DNA of 64,000 bases from Bombardia bombarda (lineage: Eukaryota; Ascomycota; Sordariomycetes; Sordariales; Lasiosphaeriaceae), in NCBI GenBank assembly GCA_030512295.1, contig JAULSR010000001.1, positions 6,719,001-6,783,000 on the forward strand, read 5' to 3'. Of this stretch, positions 10,994-22,980 are shown piece after piece (the stretch's first letter is position 1; each line of letters begins with the position of its first letter). The notes beneath the pieces are model-generated. The model saw only the letters and a list, made by a program, of their open reading frames with translations. It ran no database searches and had not been told where the DNA came from. A program made the position numbers and the translations under genes.

Positions 10994-12832
10994 AGCTAGG
11001 GACTGCTTCGCCAGCTGTGGAAATGCTCAATTGATGCAGTTTTTGCAGTCGATTTGCGCCGGCAATACGTGATGATGATGATGGTGTATGTGGAGGTTTT
11101 TTTCTCTCTCTCTGCGTCTTTGATATTTGGGCACGCGCACTGGATTGACTGGGCAGGTTGTTCGTTTGTTTCCTGCGAGCACAGCAAGCGACGGGGACTT
11201 GGGACCTGGACTGGCGGCTGGTAATTGGGGACTTGGCCTTGTTTAATTTGGGCTTCCCGGCCAATGGATGGCTAGCGGGCTTGCTCAGCGCAGGTTCGTG
11301 CCCCGCAAAAATCCCCTTTCTGCAAAAAGCTGGCGGCGCCCGGGGGTTTTTAAGACAAGGGCCGTTGGACCTGGGATGGATTCCAGAACCTTGCTTGCAT
11401 CTGTCGATGGACGCTCTGAGGAGCCGTTTTTTTTAAAGTTGCGCTGCCTATGTCATAGGAAAAGCCGGGACGGTGCGCGGGTGCAATGGTGGGTTAAACA
11501 ATTCCCGACTGGCCTGTGAATCTGACAGGGAACACGAGCAATAGGAAAGAAAAATCGAGGGACCAGCTGAGTGATACGAAAATCCAACCTAAGTACTAGA
11601 ACTACTTCACTGGTGCTCACACCACTGACAGCGGCTTAGACCTTAGCAGTCTAGATCTTTGATGTTTGAGGAGGGGCTGAAGACAGATGGGCGGGCCTGC
11701 TACTGGCTGAAAGAGGAAGGCTTCTGAAAGATTGTGCATCAACGCCCGCAACCAGCCATGGAAGCCCTGCGAATGCAGAATATGCCCAGAAAAGAGAGCG
11801 GTACCAAGTCCCAGTCACCAACGAGCCGAGCAGCAATAACAAAAAGACTACAGTCAATGCAAGAGATGCATTAAGCCCAGCGTGTCACAATGACCGCTTT
11901 CTTCTGGCTCTGCCACCGTTTCCCACGCCGACTATTCCGTGCTCTGCGTATCTCGTACAGCTTCCGCAGGTGATGGCGAATCTGATAGCGTCACCCGGCG
12001 TGGCTGTGAGCATTTGAGCCAAAGAGCGACAGCCAAGACAGGCAAAGACAGGTTCGGAGGGGCGTGGCTCGTGCATGTCGGTGGTGGTGCGGGTCTCAAA
12101 TTGGGTGGATGTGCAGGCTGCGTTAGTGCAGCACCTTAAGTGGGTCTCTGTCCACCTGCAGCTCGATTCAGCCTCTCCATCTCCTTCGACCCCTCGTGTG
12201 CCGTTAACACACTCACGGGCCTCGAGTATTCACTGCAAAGCAAAACAGATCAACGGATAATTAGATGATGGTACATAACTTAAAGGCTACCATGTCCACT
12301 CTCACCTCATGTTCCAAGTGTGACAGGTAAACGATAGTTATTGTGTTCATCGATTTGGGCTGTTTGCACGGCCCTTTTGACCATTCTCCGGACAATTGTC
12401 AACCAAGGTTCTCATGACCTTCTCTTTTGTGACACTATCGCGGACTGACATCGCAAAGCAGCAGGATATGTCCAATACACTTTGTCCATTGGTCCTGTAC
12501 TCCACTGCCATCTCCTCGCGGGGCTGAATCTTTGATGGCGCCATATATAGCTTCTTGTTTGCTATCGGCTGCCTCGTGTCTGCCATCAGATGTTCGAGGT
12601 TGTTATTTGGGTATCAAGTCCACCACACACTCTTGAACTGCATCCGTTCAAACCATTGGCCTGGCAGTTGTTTTTTTTTGTTTGAATCCGCAGTTACCCG
12701 AGCGCCATATTCCTCTACCAGTTTGACCCCCATATGCGCCTAAGCATTAAACGAGCCAGTGCGTTCGTCTGCTCTTGAAATTCACGATTTGTGAGACAAT
12801 AATAAGCCAGGTGAGAGCCACCATGGAGTCAT
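10994..12832. other. 1.8 kb gene-free stretch
   Basis: This contains the syntaxin promoter, with a CT-rich tract near 11100-11110, and the 3' flank of IMP4. Scattered open frames under 110 codons were inspected. None shows a domain, splice structure or coding bias that I can support. Confidence 0.55.
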
Positions 12833-14112
12833 TTAGAAGTAGTTCTTTTTGCGGCTCGTGCGAGTGAATTGGTGCAGGGACCACTCCACATCGGCATCCT
12901 TGTTCTCCAAAGTGCCCATTGTGATGGAGAAAGGCCGCATCGTGGCTCGCGGACCTACTTCAGACAGTTCCACACTGTCGAAGCTGGTCCTCACGTATAC
13001 GTGATGGCGGATTTCTGGTACATGATAAGCCAAATATTCCGAGGGCATGGGAGAGAAAGAAACAGACCGATGCAATCATCCATGTTCTTGAACGTAATAA
13101 CACGGTTGCCGGCCATCTTGGCCGCTGTGGGATCACGGGGAGGGAAAAGATGGGTTAATATCTTTTGGACGCGACGGCCCAGGGGTGTTGTGAACCCATC
13201 AAAGATTAGGTGAGGAAAAGATTCAGAAACTGTTCCTTTTACTGTCCGTGGTATATCGGCTCTGAGAACCACTGCTACTTGTTAGCAACGAAATTAACTA
13301 AGCAAATAGGGGCCTCTTACCGTTGTGAAGAGAAGCCATGATGGTCGGTCCATGTGGCAAATGTGAAATGCTGATGGCAGTGGGAGTACCGCTACTACAC
13401 GTCAGCTCGATCCTCTACAGAAACCAAAAGTGAAGCACGTACCGATGCTCGTGAAGAACAATAATATCGGTCAAGCCCTCTGACTTTGCTGATCGAACGA
13501 GCTCGGGACTGGTGAGAGAAGTTAGCAATTGCGCCATTGACTAGTAAATAGACATTGACTTACAGGACAAGGCCTCCACGATTCAGCCTTATTGCTGTCG
13601 GGAACAGAAGTCTAATCTCCTTGGAGAAAGACATGAGGCGGGAAGAAGGATCGCGCGACGTTGTGACTAATATGCGAGGGTCTTTTGAGAATGTCAGCGA
13701 CTATATACTGCGAGTGCCTAGCCATATATCATTGCGGTTGTGTGTTTGCCCCCGGGACCATGCTGAAATCAAATCCGGGACTGTAGTAGACCGAAACTGC
13801 GTACCTACGACACCCGAAAGCTGAGAGTATTCGTCGTCGACATCAGTGTTCTCATCCTTGTTCACGTCCCGCGACACATCGTAGTCGTAGTCCTGTCGCA
13901 ATCCCTTGTCGTTTGCGATTTCGGGGTCCAGCGGACGTCCTGATGCAAGACTGGCTCGAAGTTTCGCCCGCTTCTCTGAGGTCTCGGCATCTTTTAGGGT
14001 CAGAGCTTTTCTGTAGAGGTAGTCACGCCGTTGGCGAGCTTGTTTGCGCTGAAGGGCGTTAGCAACTGTGGTGTTGTTGGGTACACGAGGGCCAACCAGG
14101 ACTAACAATCAT
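12833..14112 (-). CDS. IMP4: U3 snoRNP protein IMP4 (Brix domain), 296 aa
   Basis: IMP4 works with Imp3 and Mpp10 in the U3 processome, which cleaves pre-18S rRNA. Seven minus-strand exons join cleanly to 891 bases: 14107-14112, 13805-14048, 13564-13681, 13443-13508, 13321-13391, 13068-13271 and 12833-13014. The first exon is only ATG ATT. Joined to the second it gives MIRKQARQRRDYLYRKA, the conserved IMP4 N-terminus. The Brix domain follows: DPRILVTTSRDPSSRL, then LLFPTAIRLNRGG, then IIVLHEHRGTPTAISISHLP. Next come the glycine-containing FPHLIFDGFTTPLGRRV and the C-terminal EIRHHVYVRTSFDSVEL. The protein ends FTRTSRKKNYF. The length is normal for the family. Six introns are many for this window. 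The gene diverges from UPF1. Confidence 0.95.
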
Positions 14113-14884
14113 CTTGTCTGGTCTGGTCTATCGATTGGGGCGGAGGGCAGAGGTAGGACGTGTGTTCGGGGAAGGAAGGAGAGTCGAGAAATGCACAGAG
14201 CCTTCACTAAAAATGAGGCTGGCGATGTGGACGGGAAGTGGGCGTGGGTTTGGAGAAGTCTTGGACTTGGTTCAAAAAGATGGTCGCATGTCAATGGATG
14301 GCGGCGCGGATAGGTAGTGGAGGGGCTCGCAAATGGAAAAAAAAGTTGGAGCACAGACGCTCTGCATGGCCGGCCGGCTAGTTCTAGGTTTTGGTCGGGT
14401 TTTTCGCCTGCAACCTACCTAGCTTTCCGACGCCACTTTGCTCCCCTCCTTTCCACATTCGGTAGCGGCTCGTTGAACAGTCTCCAAATCCACACTCGCG
14501 CCAAAAAATCGCAAACCACGGCGATAGGAAACCAACACCAGAGCACGACGGAACTTGACAATAACTATTGGCCCGATCCCGATCACGTACGCCTGCAACC
14601 GATAATTCCCTTTCCAGCGATGATGTGACCTTTTCGTCACGCGGAATCCCTCAAATCTGTTCCGTCTATCTTCACTGCGACGACTTAAGCATCGCGCAGC
14701 TTTAAACATTGAATTATTCCTGGAAGCTTGTTGCTCACGGTAATTTCCAGCCCTCCCTGATTTAAACGCCCCTCTCTGCCCCTCTACTTTCTGCCACCAC
14801 TTCGAAACTCTTTGGCTCGATCTCTGCTGACCCATCTACCCCCTTTGCCAGCTTTCGGCCCCAATCGACCCATCCCCTGCTATC
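14113..14884. promoter_or_regulatory. Divergent promoter region, IMP4 and UPF1
   Basis: The two start codons are 772 bp apart and point away from each other. The UPF1-proximal 200 bp is pyrimidine-rich, as is common ahead of highly expressed fungal genes. No defined element is claimed. Confidence 0.55.
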
Positions 14885-17800
14885 ATGGAGGGCGCTTTCA
14901 CTCACCTCGGTAACCACCTCGTTTCTGACTCGGCAGCCGCCATTAAGGCTGATGGCTCTGACGAGCTGTCGAATATCGACCCTGACGAGAGCCTGCTCTA
15001 CGGTGTTTTTGGAGGGCGTGCTGCCCGTGGGGGTGGCTTGTCAAATGCCAGAAGACGCCACGATGACGAGGACAACGAGACCGAGGTCTTTGACGACGAT
15101 GACGAAGAGAGCCTCGCCAGCGTGCCTGTCGATGGCATGAAGAGCCTGAAGTTGAATGCCCCCGAGGAGGATAAAGAGCTGCCCGCTCACGCCTGCGCGT
15201 AAGTTCTGTACATTCCCGCGGTCACGCTCGCTGGGAGCTGCCGGCTGACGCGCTTCCCGTAGATACTGCGGTATCCATTCCCCCGCCAGTGTAGTCAAGT
15301 GTCTTGCCTGCAGTAAATGGTTCTGCAGCGCTCGTGGCAACTCGACCTCTTCCCACATTGTCAACCATCTCGTACGAGCCCGGCATAAGGAAGTGCAGCT
15401 CCATCCGCAATCATCACTCGGTGACACGGTCCTTGAGTGCTACAACTGCGGCACCAAGAACGTCTTCATCCTCGGTTTCATTCCGGCCAAATCCGATACT
15501 GTCGTTGTACTTCTCTGCCGCCAACCCTGTGGTGCGAACACGTCTACGAAGGATATGAGCTGGGACATCTCGAGATGGCAGCCCCTTATCGAAGACCGGT
15601 CTTTCCTATCCTGGCTTGTCCAACCCCCTACCGATGCCGAGCAGCTGCGCGCCAGACACCTGACGCCGCCCATGATCGCAAAACTCGAAGAGATGTGGAA
15701 GGAGGCCCCCGGTGCCACTGTCGCCGATTTGGAAAAGGGTGCTGGGGTTGACGATGACCCGCATCCCGTGCTTCTCAAGTATGACGATCCATACCACTAT
15801 CAGAACATTTTCGGTCCTCTTGTAAAGATGGAGTCGGATTACGACAAAAAGCTGAAGGAGGCCCAGTCGGAGGATGGCCTCCAGGTACGCTGGGACTATG
15901 GACTCAACAACAAGCATTTGGCAAGCTTTATCTTGCCCAAGATTGAGTCTGGCGACGTAAAGCTGGCAGTCGGCGATGAGATGCGCCTGAAGTACAAGGG
16001 AGAGCTCCGCTCTCCTTGGGAAGGTGTTGGGTATGTTATCAAGATCCCCAACAATCAGTCGGACGAAGTCACACTTGAGCTGCGTAAATCCGCCAACGAC
16101 AAATCAGTGCCGACCGAATGCACCCATAACTTCTCGGCGGATTACGTCTGGAAAGCCACATCCTACGATCGTATGCAGTTTGCCATGAAGACATTTGCAG
16201 TTGACGAGCTGAGCGTCTCCGGATACATATTCCACAAGCTCCTCGGCCACGAAGTGGCAGTAGCACCCATGAAGACACAGATGCCTAAGAAGTTTCATGT
16301 CCCAGGCCTGCCAGAACTGAACCATAGTCAGATTACCGCGATTAAGACTGTCCTATCGACCCCTCTTAGTCTCATTCAAGGCCCTCCAGGAACAGGAAAG
16401 ACGGTTACTTCGGCTACAATCATTTACCATCTGGCCAAAATGAACAACAGCCAGGTCCTTGTCTGTGCGCCGTCAAACGTCGCCGTCGACCAGCTTTGCG
16501 AGCGCATTCACCGCACCGGCCTCAAAGTCGTGCGCCTGACTGCCAAATCCCGCGAGGATGTCGAATCGTCTGTCAGCTTCCTGGCTTTGCACGAGCAGGT
16601 CCGCATGAACGACTCCAACATCGAGCTTACAAAGCTCACTCAGCTCAAGAGTGAACTGGGCGAGCTGTCGTCGCAGGACGAAAAGAAATACAAGTCGCTG
16701 ACTCGTGCTGCCGAGCGCGAGATTCTGAACAACGCGGATGTCGTTTGCTGCACCTGCGTAGGAGCTGGCGATCCGAGACTTTCCAAGATGAAGTTCCGGA
16801 ATGTCCTGATCGACGAGTCTACCCAATCTGCTGAGCCGGAGTGTATGATTCCTCTTGTTCTCGGGTGTAAGCAGGTGGTCCTCGTTGGTGACCATAAGCA
16901 ACTCGGCCCAGTTATCATGAACAAGAAAGCTGCCAAGGCCGGCTTGAACCAGTCGCTCTTTGAGAGACTGGTGAAGCTGAACTTCGTTCCGATCAGGTTG
17001 AACGTGCAGTACCGTATGCATCCGTGTCTCTCCGAATTCCCTTCCAACATGTTCTACGAGGGATCGCTGCAGAATGGCGTCACGATTAAGGAGAGGCTTC
17101 GCCGTGATGTCGACTTCCCATGGCCCGTTGTTGACACGCCCATGATGTTCTGGTCAAATTTGGGCAACGAGGAGATCTCGGCGTCAGGAACTTCCTACCT
17201 CAACCGCACCGAAGCCTCCAATGTCGAGAAGATCGTCACACGATTTTTTAAGGCGGGTGTCAAGCCAGCCGATATCGGTGTCATCACTCCATACGAGGGT
17301 CAGCGTAGTTACATTGTGAGCACCATGCAGAACACTGGAACGTTCAAGAAGGAGAGCTACAAGGAGGTGGAAGTCGCGTCCGTCGACGCGTTCCAGGGCC
17401 GAGAGAAAGACTTCATCGTACTCTCGTGTGTCCGATCCAATGAGAATCAGGGCATCGGTTTCCTTTCCGACCCACGCCGCCTGAACGTGGCGCTCACCCG
17501 AGCCAAGTACGGCCTGGTCATCATTGGAAACCCCAAGGTCTTGTCCAAGCATGAGCTCTGGCATCATTTACTTGTCCATTTCAAGGACCACAGCTGCCTT
17601 GTCGAGGGACCTCTCACAAACCTCCAGGCTTCTCTCCTGCAATTTGGCCGTCCCAAGACAAGCTTCCGCCCACAGCGGTATTCGGCACAGATCCAGCAGA
17701 CGCAAACCGGCTATCCTAATGGTCGGTACGGTAGCGGCTTGAATGGATCGAACCGAGATTACGAGACGGGCTCGACGCTCTCATACATCCCCGATGATGT

Positions 17801-18242
17801 GTCATCTATTCACAGCTCTGCACTGGGCGGCGCTGGCTTGAGCTCGGCGTACCCGCAGATGTTCTCGAATTTCCATCCTGAGCAGTGGCCCGGTTTGCCC
17901 GGAGGAGTGAACCCAGCAGGTCGCCCTGGTACCAAAAGCCGTGGCCGTGCCACTGAGAGCATTGCCGGCGAGAGCGTTGCCAACAGCGAGTTCACGGATG
18001 CGAGCGCTAGCGTGATTGGCAGCAAGGGTATCGGCCAGGGAGGCGCCAGCCTGGGTGCTGGTCTGAGTGAGGCGATTGGCTCCTCACGCCCGGCATCTTA
18101 CAGCCACAGTGATCGTCTCAAGCAGTATGTGGAGAGCGGTGGACGCATGGGTGTTGGCAATGGATATAGCCGACGTTTCGATGACGACGAGAAGAGCGTC
18201 AGCACTGCTTTCGCAAGCCAAATTGGATCTGGATTTGACTGA
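14885..18242 (+). CDS. UPF1/NAM7 RNA helicase, nonsense-mediated decay, 1097 aa
   Basis: This is the ATP-dependent superfamily 1 helicase of nonsense-mediated mRNA decay. Two exons (14885-15198 and 15263-18242) with GTAAGT and GTAG ends give 1097 aa. The N-terminus is acidic (DDDDEE near 75-82). The Cys/His domain begins right across the splice junction (HACAYCGIHSPASVVKC, then CSKWFC, HIVNHLVRARHKEVQLH and CYNCGTKNVF). Walker A is GPPGTGKT near residue 478 and the DEAD-like motif is IDESTQ near 621. Later helicase motifs are QYRMHP, DAFQGREKDFIVLS and LNVALTRAKYG. The tail after about residue 800 is rich in Gly, Ser, Tyr and Gln and probably disordered. All key residues for zinc binding and ATPase activity appear intact. 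Confidence 0.97.
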
Positions 18243-20103
18243 GCGAACATCCTGGTTAAACTTGTTGGTTGGCCCTGTTTTCGATGCGAGACAAACGACA
18301 ACAGCAACCACTGCGATAAACTGTGGAACATCAACCTGCCTCCGCCGGCCTCCCGGAACATGGTCGAGAAAAAAGATCTCAGACCGCCGAAGCCGTCCCC
18401 ATGAGCTCCACCTTGTGGAGAAGCTAGGAGGAGCCTCTTTCAGGAGCCAGCAGCCCGGTTAGCAGACGGGGTTGTTTGCGACCTGGAGCCGCCTAGCCAA
18501 ATGTCGGTACCAAGTGTTGGTCTTGGCCAGTTGCCTAGCTGTCATTGGAACAAAGCCAGCGCTCGGCCAGATCCGTTGGGACTGGAGATATTGGCACGCA
18601 AAGATTGCTAGAGAATCATTAAGTTGTTTTGTTAATGTTGAGCTGTGTGGCGACAGCGAGAGTAAGTTGCTGAAGTCGATGGAGAGGAGGCAGCTGGAGA
18701 TGTGTGGGAAGAAATGCTGCATAGTTCAGAAAGATCGGTCTGCCGCCACCCCTTTTTCCAGTTTTGGAGAGGAGGCGGGCCTGATGTTCTGGCTACAAGG
18801 GCAGATGATGTCTTTGATGGAGGTGATGAAAGCGTGGCCATGCAGGGCTGAGAGCAGGGGGGCCACTGATTTTATGAGCTTCAAGCCCGGTGAATTCTTT
18901 TACTTCTTGAACAGAGACAGACGGTTCAGAGTCATGTTTCCTTTCCTCACGCCTACTTTGGGCACGGAAAGGGATGGGCTTCGATGGTTCGTCTCGTGTT
19001 ACCCCAAAGCTAGCTAGCTGTCCACCCACCCTACCATCCCACCACACGCCGCTCATTTATTAGGTGCCCAGTTTGATTTTCCACAAGAAAACCCATTTGC
19101 GGACGAACGAATGGGTAGGTGGACGATAGGACAATGGTCAAATGCAGCAGCAGATAATATACATTCGTTTTATCAGTGTTTCCCGTACTGATCACAGGAG
19201 ACGCACATTCTTGGTATCTACTTGGTGTTGTTATCGTGAGCAATGCGACCACTGCACGTTGAAGTGCCACTCGAATTTATTTTATATATAGGTAGTGACG
19301 ATAATGCAACCAGTATCAATCAGATAGTGAATAGAGTGAAATGGCCCGTTGTAAGTAACACACGTGCCACTTTAGCGCAGTAGTCAAGCGGCGACAGCGC
19401 TTGGCCGACTTCACACATGGGTGAAACGGCAGGTGACGGATTTCTTGGCAGCGAGTGGCTGGTGCCAACCTGCACGCTGCCGTCAGAGGCGCTCAGGCGC
19501 TCGAGGGCCTATGGTCGAGTTTATTGGACGGTAGGTTGCGGGCCCACCCCCGCCAGGTATGTACCTGCCACTCCCACGAATTCGTGTATCCCCAAACGCC
19601 GCTGTCAGACTGCTGCAGCCCTGGGGTGCAATCGATCCAGGTTCTTGGGGTTGGCGATCCCATCATCCTCCTGCTCCTTCCTCTTTCTCTCCGGTGCTGA
19701 GGGAATGAGCAGATGGGGTGGTAATTGATATGCTTGTCAGTGACATGATCCATCCATCCTACCTACAGGTGTGCTGAAACATACAGGTATGGATTACACA
19801 CAACGGGCTGTCGCATAACCAATCGCTAAATGTCACAAATGCGGCTGTGCCGTTTTGTTTTTCTTTTCCAATTAGGTATATTCATTTTTGCCGTGGTCTG
19901 TCTACACTAACATCGTCATTGCCAAGAATACCTACATATCAACTCCACACCCACTTCAACCCCCCGGCTAACCAACGCCCCAGCACTTAGAACTACTACC
20001 AAGCCATCGCATTCCATCGAGTATTTCTCTTCATCGATCGGTACCGCAAGGCGACTACTACCTAGAGAAGATCTGCACCCATATTGACTGCAAATTAAAA
20101 TAA
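18243..20103. other. 1.9 kb gene-free stretch
   Basis: This covers the UPF1 3' flank and the promoter of the AhpC/TSA gene. The 181-codon frame at 18472-19017 starts with TTG, has no ATG near its start, and has no recognisable domain. An AT-rich segment (TTTATTTTATATATAGG) lies near 19275. The last 150 bp before the next gene is C-rich with repeated CAACTCC-like words. Confidence 0.55.
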
Positions 20104-21512
20104 ATGGCTACTGCTACGACGGCGACAACAGCCGACTCGGGGCTGCCCCTCGTCCCCCTCCTTGATGACCAGTCCACCAGCCTCCAGTCTGCCGCTGTAG
20201 CTGCTCCACCAGCTCCATCACCCGACCCGGCGGCACCACCTCAGAGCACCACTACTACTACCGCTGCCGCCACGACACATGGCGGACCCGACGTAGCAGA
20301 CGCCAAGCATGGATCCAAGACGGAGACGGCGCCGGAGCCGGTGCCGGCCAACGAAATCACCACCGCAGGTATCGCGCCGCTGCCCTTGACAGCGGATCCG
20401 CCTGTCAAATCCAATGAAGGGACTGCAACTTCTTCAAATGGCGCCGCTGCTGCTGCTGCTGGGGAGGACGATGGCGTCAACCCGCTGGATTTCCAGGGCT
20501 CGGTCGACAGCAACAACGAGCTGCCCAGCGCGGCGACGCTCGCCAAGATCGCAAACTACGTCGTGCTCGACCGGGACGGGAAATCGCACACATTTAGGAG
20601 CCTGTACACGGGGACGCACGCGGCCCGGCGCGTGCTGCTGATTTTTGTGCGGCACTTTTTCTGCGGCGTAGGTCACCTTCTTTTCTCTCTCTTCATCCCT
20701 ATCCAACACTAACAAGCACACCAGCAATGCCAAGAATACCTGCGCACCCTCTCGGCCTCCATCACGCCCGACGCGCTCCTCCGCCTGCCCGTCAGCACGT
20801 TCATAGCGGTGATCGGCTGCGGCGACCCGGCGCTCATCGACATGTACGCGGCCGAGACGGGCTGCCCGTTCCCCATCTACGCGGACCCGACGCGCAAGCT
20901 GTACGACGAGCTCGGCATGATACGCACGCTCGCCCTCGGCCCGAAGCCGGCCTACATCAGGAAGAGCCTGATCAAGAGCTCGGTCGCGTCCATCGTCCAG
21001 GGGCTGAAGCAGCTGCGCAACGGGCTGGCGACCAAGGCGGGCGATGCGAGGCAGATTGGCGGCGAGTTCTTGTTTGAGCCGGTGGCGGGGGTGTTGCAGA
21101 GCCCTGTGGGGACGCCGTGGGGGCGGAAGAAAAACAACTGGGGATGGGGATGGGGATGGAGGGGGTTGTTGGGACTGGCGGGAGTGGGAGTGGTGCGGGA
21201 GGTGGGAGTGGGGATGAAGGCGGGCATGGCCACCGGCACTCGGACACGAGTCTGGACGGCAAGAATGACGGCCATGGAGGCGAAGAAAAGATTGTGACGT
21301 GGTGCCATCGCATGAAGACGACGCGGGACCATGCCGAGATACCCGAGCTGATGGAGGTGCTGGGCTTGGACGGCCAGGGGATGCCGATCAAGGACAAGAA
21401 GCGCTGGTCGCGCGCGCTGGAGCAGCGCAAGGGCACGGGGCTGAGCCAAATGAGTGCGATGAAGAAGGAGGCTGGAGCGGGAGCGGGGACGGGGGCCTCG
21501 TCGTCGTCTTAG
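20104..21512 (+). CDS. AhpC/TSA-like thioredoxin-fold protein, apparent frameshift
   Basis: This is a predicted peroxiredoxin-like 2 (AhpC/TSA antioxidant) protein. Exon 1 is 20104-20667 and exon 2 is 20725-21512, separated by an intron with GTAGGT and CCAG ends. Splicing creates the redox-type motif FFCGQCQEYLR. The first 150 or so residues are Ala/Thr/Pro-rich and probably disordered. The thioredoxin-like core runs from YVVLDRDGKSHTFRSLY through FIAVIGCGDPALIDMYAAET and FPIYADPTRKLYDELGM. After GGEFLFEP the conserved ending (EEKIVTWCHRMKTTRDHAEI, then PELMEVLGLD) is in a different frame. A one-base loss between about 21078 and 21260, in a G-rich repetitive tract, would explain it. With one base restored the total is 450 aa. 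No good intron fits there. Family assignment is good; peroxidase activity is not established for this family. Confidence 0.8.
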
Positions 21513-22980
21513 GGAGGCAGGCATGGGCGATCGCCGCTGGGGTTAGGGCTGGGGCTGGGACGGGGAAGGGGGATCAGATAGGTGGGCGGATGTTGAAATA
21601 CATGGGGAGAGGAGAGCTCTGAATCGAAGTCTATGCGAATAATATGCAAGAATGGGGAGTGAGAAGGAAAAGGGGTTGGGAAGAGAGGAGGTTACATGTA
21701 CACCATTGTTTTTCTTCTTCTTTTTTCTTTTTTGCTTGCTTGGCTGGTTGGCTTTATCACGGTGTTTTGTGCTGTCTGCTGGATGGGTGGTGATTGTTTC
21801 TTCTTTTTCTTATATCCCCATCCCGCTTCCCTGGGCCGTTGTCCCTTTTTGGCGTTTTAGCATTGCTATTGATATCAGACTTTACCTGGCAGAATGATTA
21901 CGCATTTACGATGCAGTTAACAGCAATACGGTTGTTGTCTATGTCCATCCTGAGACTGGGTGCCCCTCAGGCGTTTGGTTGCTAGGGGTGCCTAGCACAT
22001 GGGAAGACAAGAGGTCACTGGGCTCTGGACCACAGTCGCCCGGGCTACGTAAAGTATACATATCAGGTCCGGCGAGCACCTACCGCTGATCCCCCAGCAA
22101 AAGACCTTGCCAAAGAATGGAGCATTATGGTTGGTCCCCATAGCTCAACTGGCGGCATAGATAGAAAGACGAACTCCCTTTTCTGACAACACTTAACCGA
22201 GTAAACTTCTCATTAGTAGGATTAATGGGAGTGTTTCGTAGCCGGCTACCCTCGAAAGAGGTTAGTCGGTGAGCTTTTTGTTGGTGTTTTATTTTTCCAT
22301 TCTTTTGTGTCACTTTTTTGCTGAATTGGCAGCCCAACCAACATGCACATATTATTTGTTGCACACATCTTTTTCCATGACTACCGGAGTAATATACGGC
22401 CACATCCCCGCCTACAGGGTGTCACTGGACGCTCCGTAACAGGTAGACGGCCATCGGCACGGCGACAGGCTACTACAGATGTGCAACGTTGGGTTCTCTT
22501 CTGAGCTGGTGGGACAGTCTGCCTTTTCCTTTTTTGGTTTCTCCCTTCTTTTTCTTCGATGGCTCTTTTGCGTGAGGCCTCCGGATAGTTTTGTCTCGCG
22601 TGGCTTGTGCATCGGTGTTTTTAAATGCTCAGTTGAGTCCTTTTCGTTTGTTGGCAGTGGGGTTTTCAGCTCGACAAGGAGAGTAGGAGAGGCACAGAAT
22701 GGGGGGACAGTCATGTAAAACTCTGTGATTTCATGTGCTGCAGGTATGACATCGGTAGATGTTGGGCTTTGCATTTGCAAGTTCCTTTATTTACATTGCT
22801 TCATGCTGTATCACCGTCATGTATGTATGTGCGTGTCTGCAGTTGTGTACCAGCAGGACTCATGCGACAAACACATCTTTCGTCTGTTTGTCTGGCACTT
22901 CTATACTTTCTCGCGCTTTTTCTTCCCCCTACTTGGAAGTGGTGATATGTATGCATCTTTGAATCCACCCACTTTCGGCC
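21513..22980. other. 1.5 kb gene-free stretch
   Basis: This holds the AhpC/TSA 3' flank and the upstream region of the seven-transmembrane protein. T-rich runs occur at about 21705-21735. Overlapping open frames near 22725-23050 are short and mutually exclusive, so no gene is supported. Confidence 0.55.

Noticed and set aside
12347..12586. 79-codon minus-strand frame downstream of IMP4
   Set aside because: It is short, isolated and has no domain.
18472..19017. 181-codon open frame after UPF1
   Set aside because: It starts with TTG, has no ATG near its beginning, and shows no domain, intron or coding bias.
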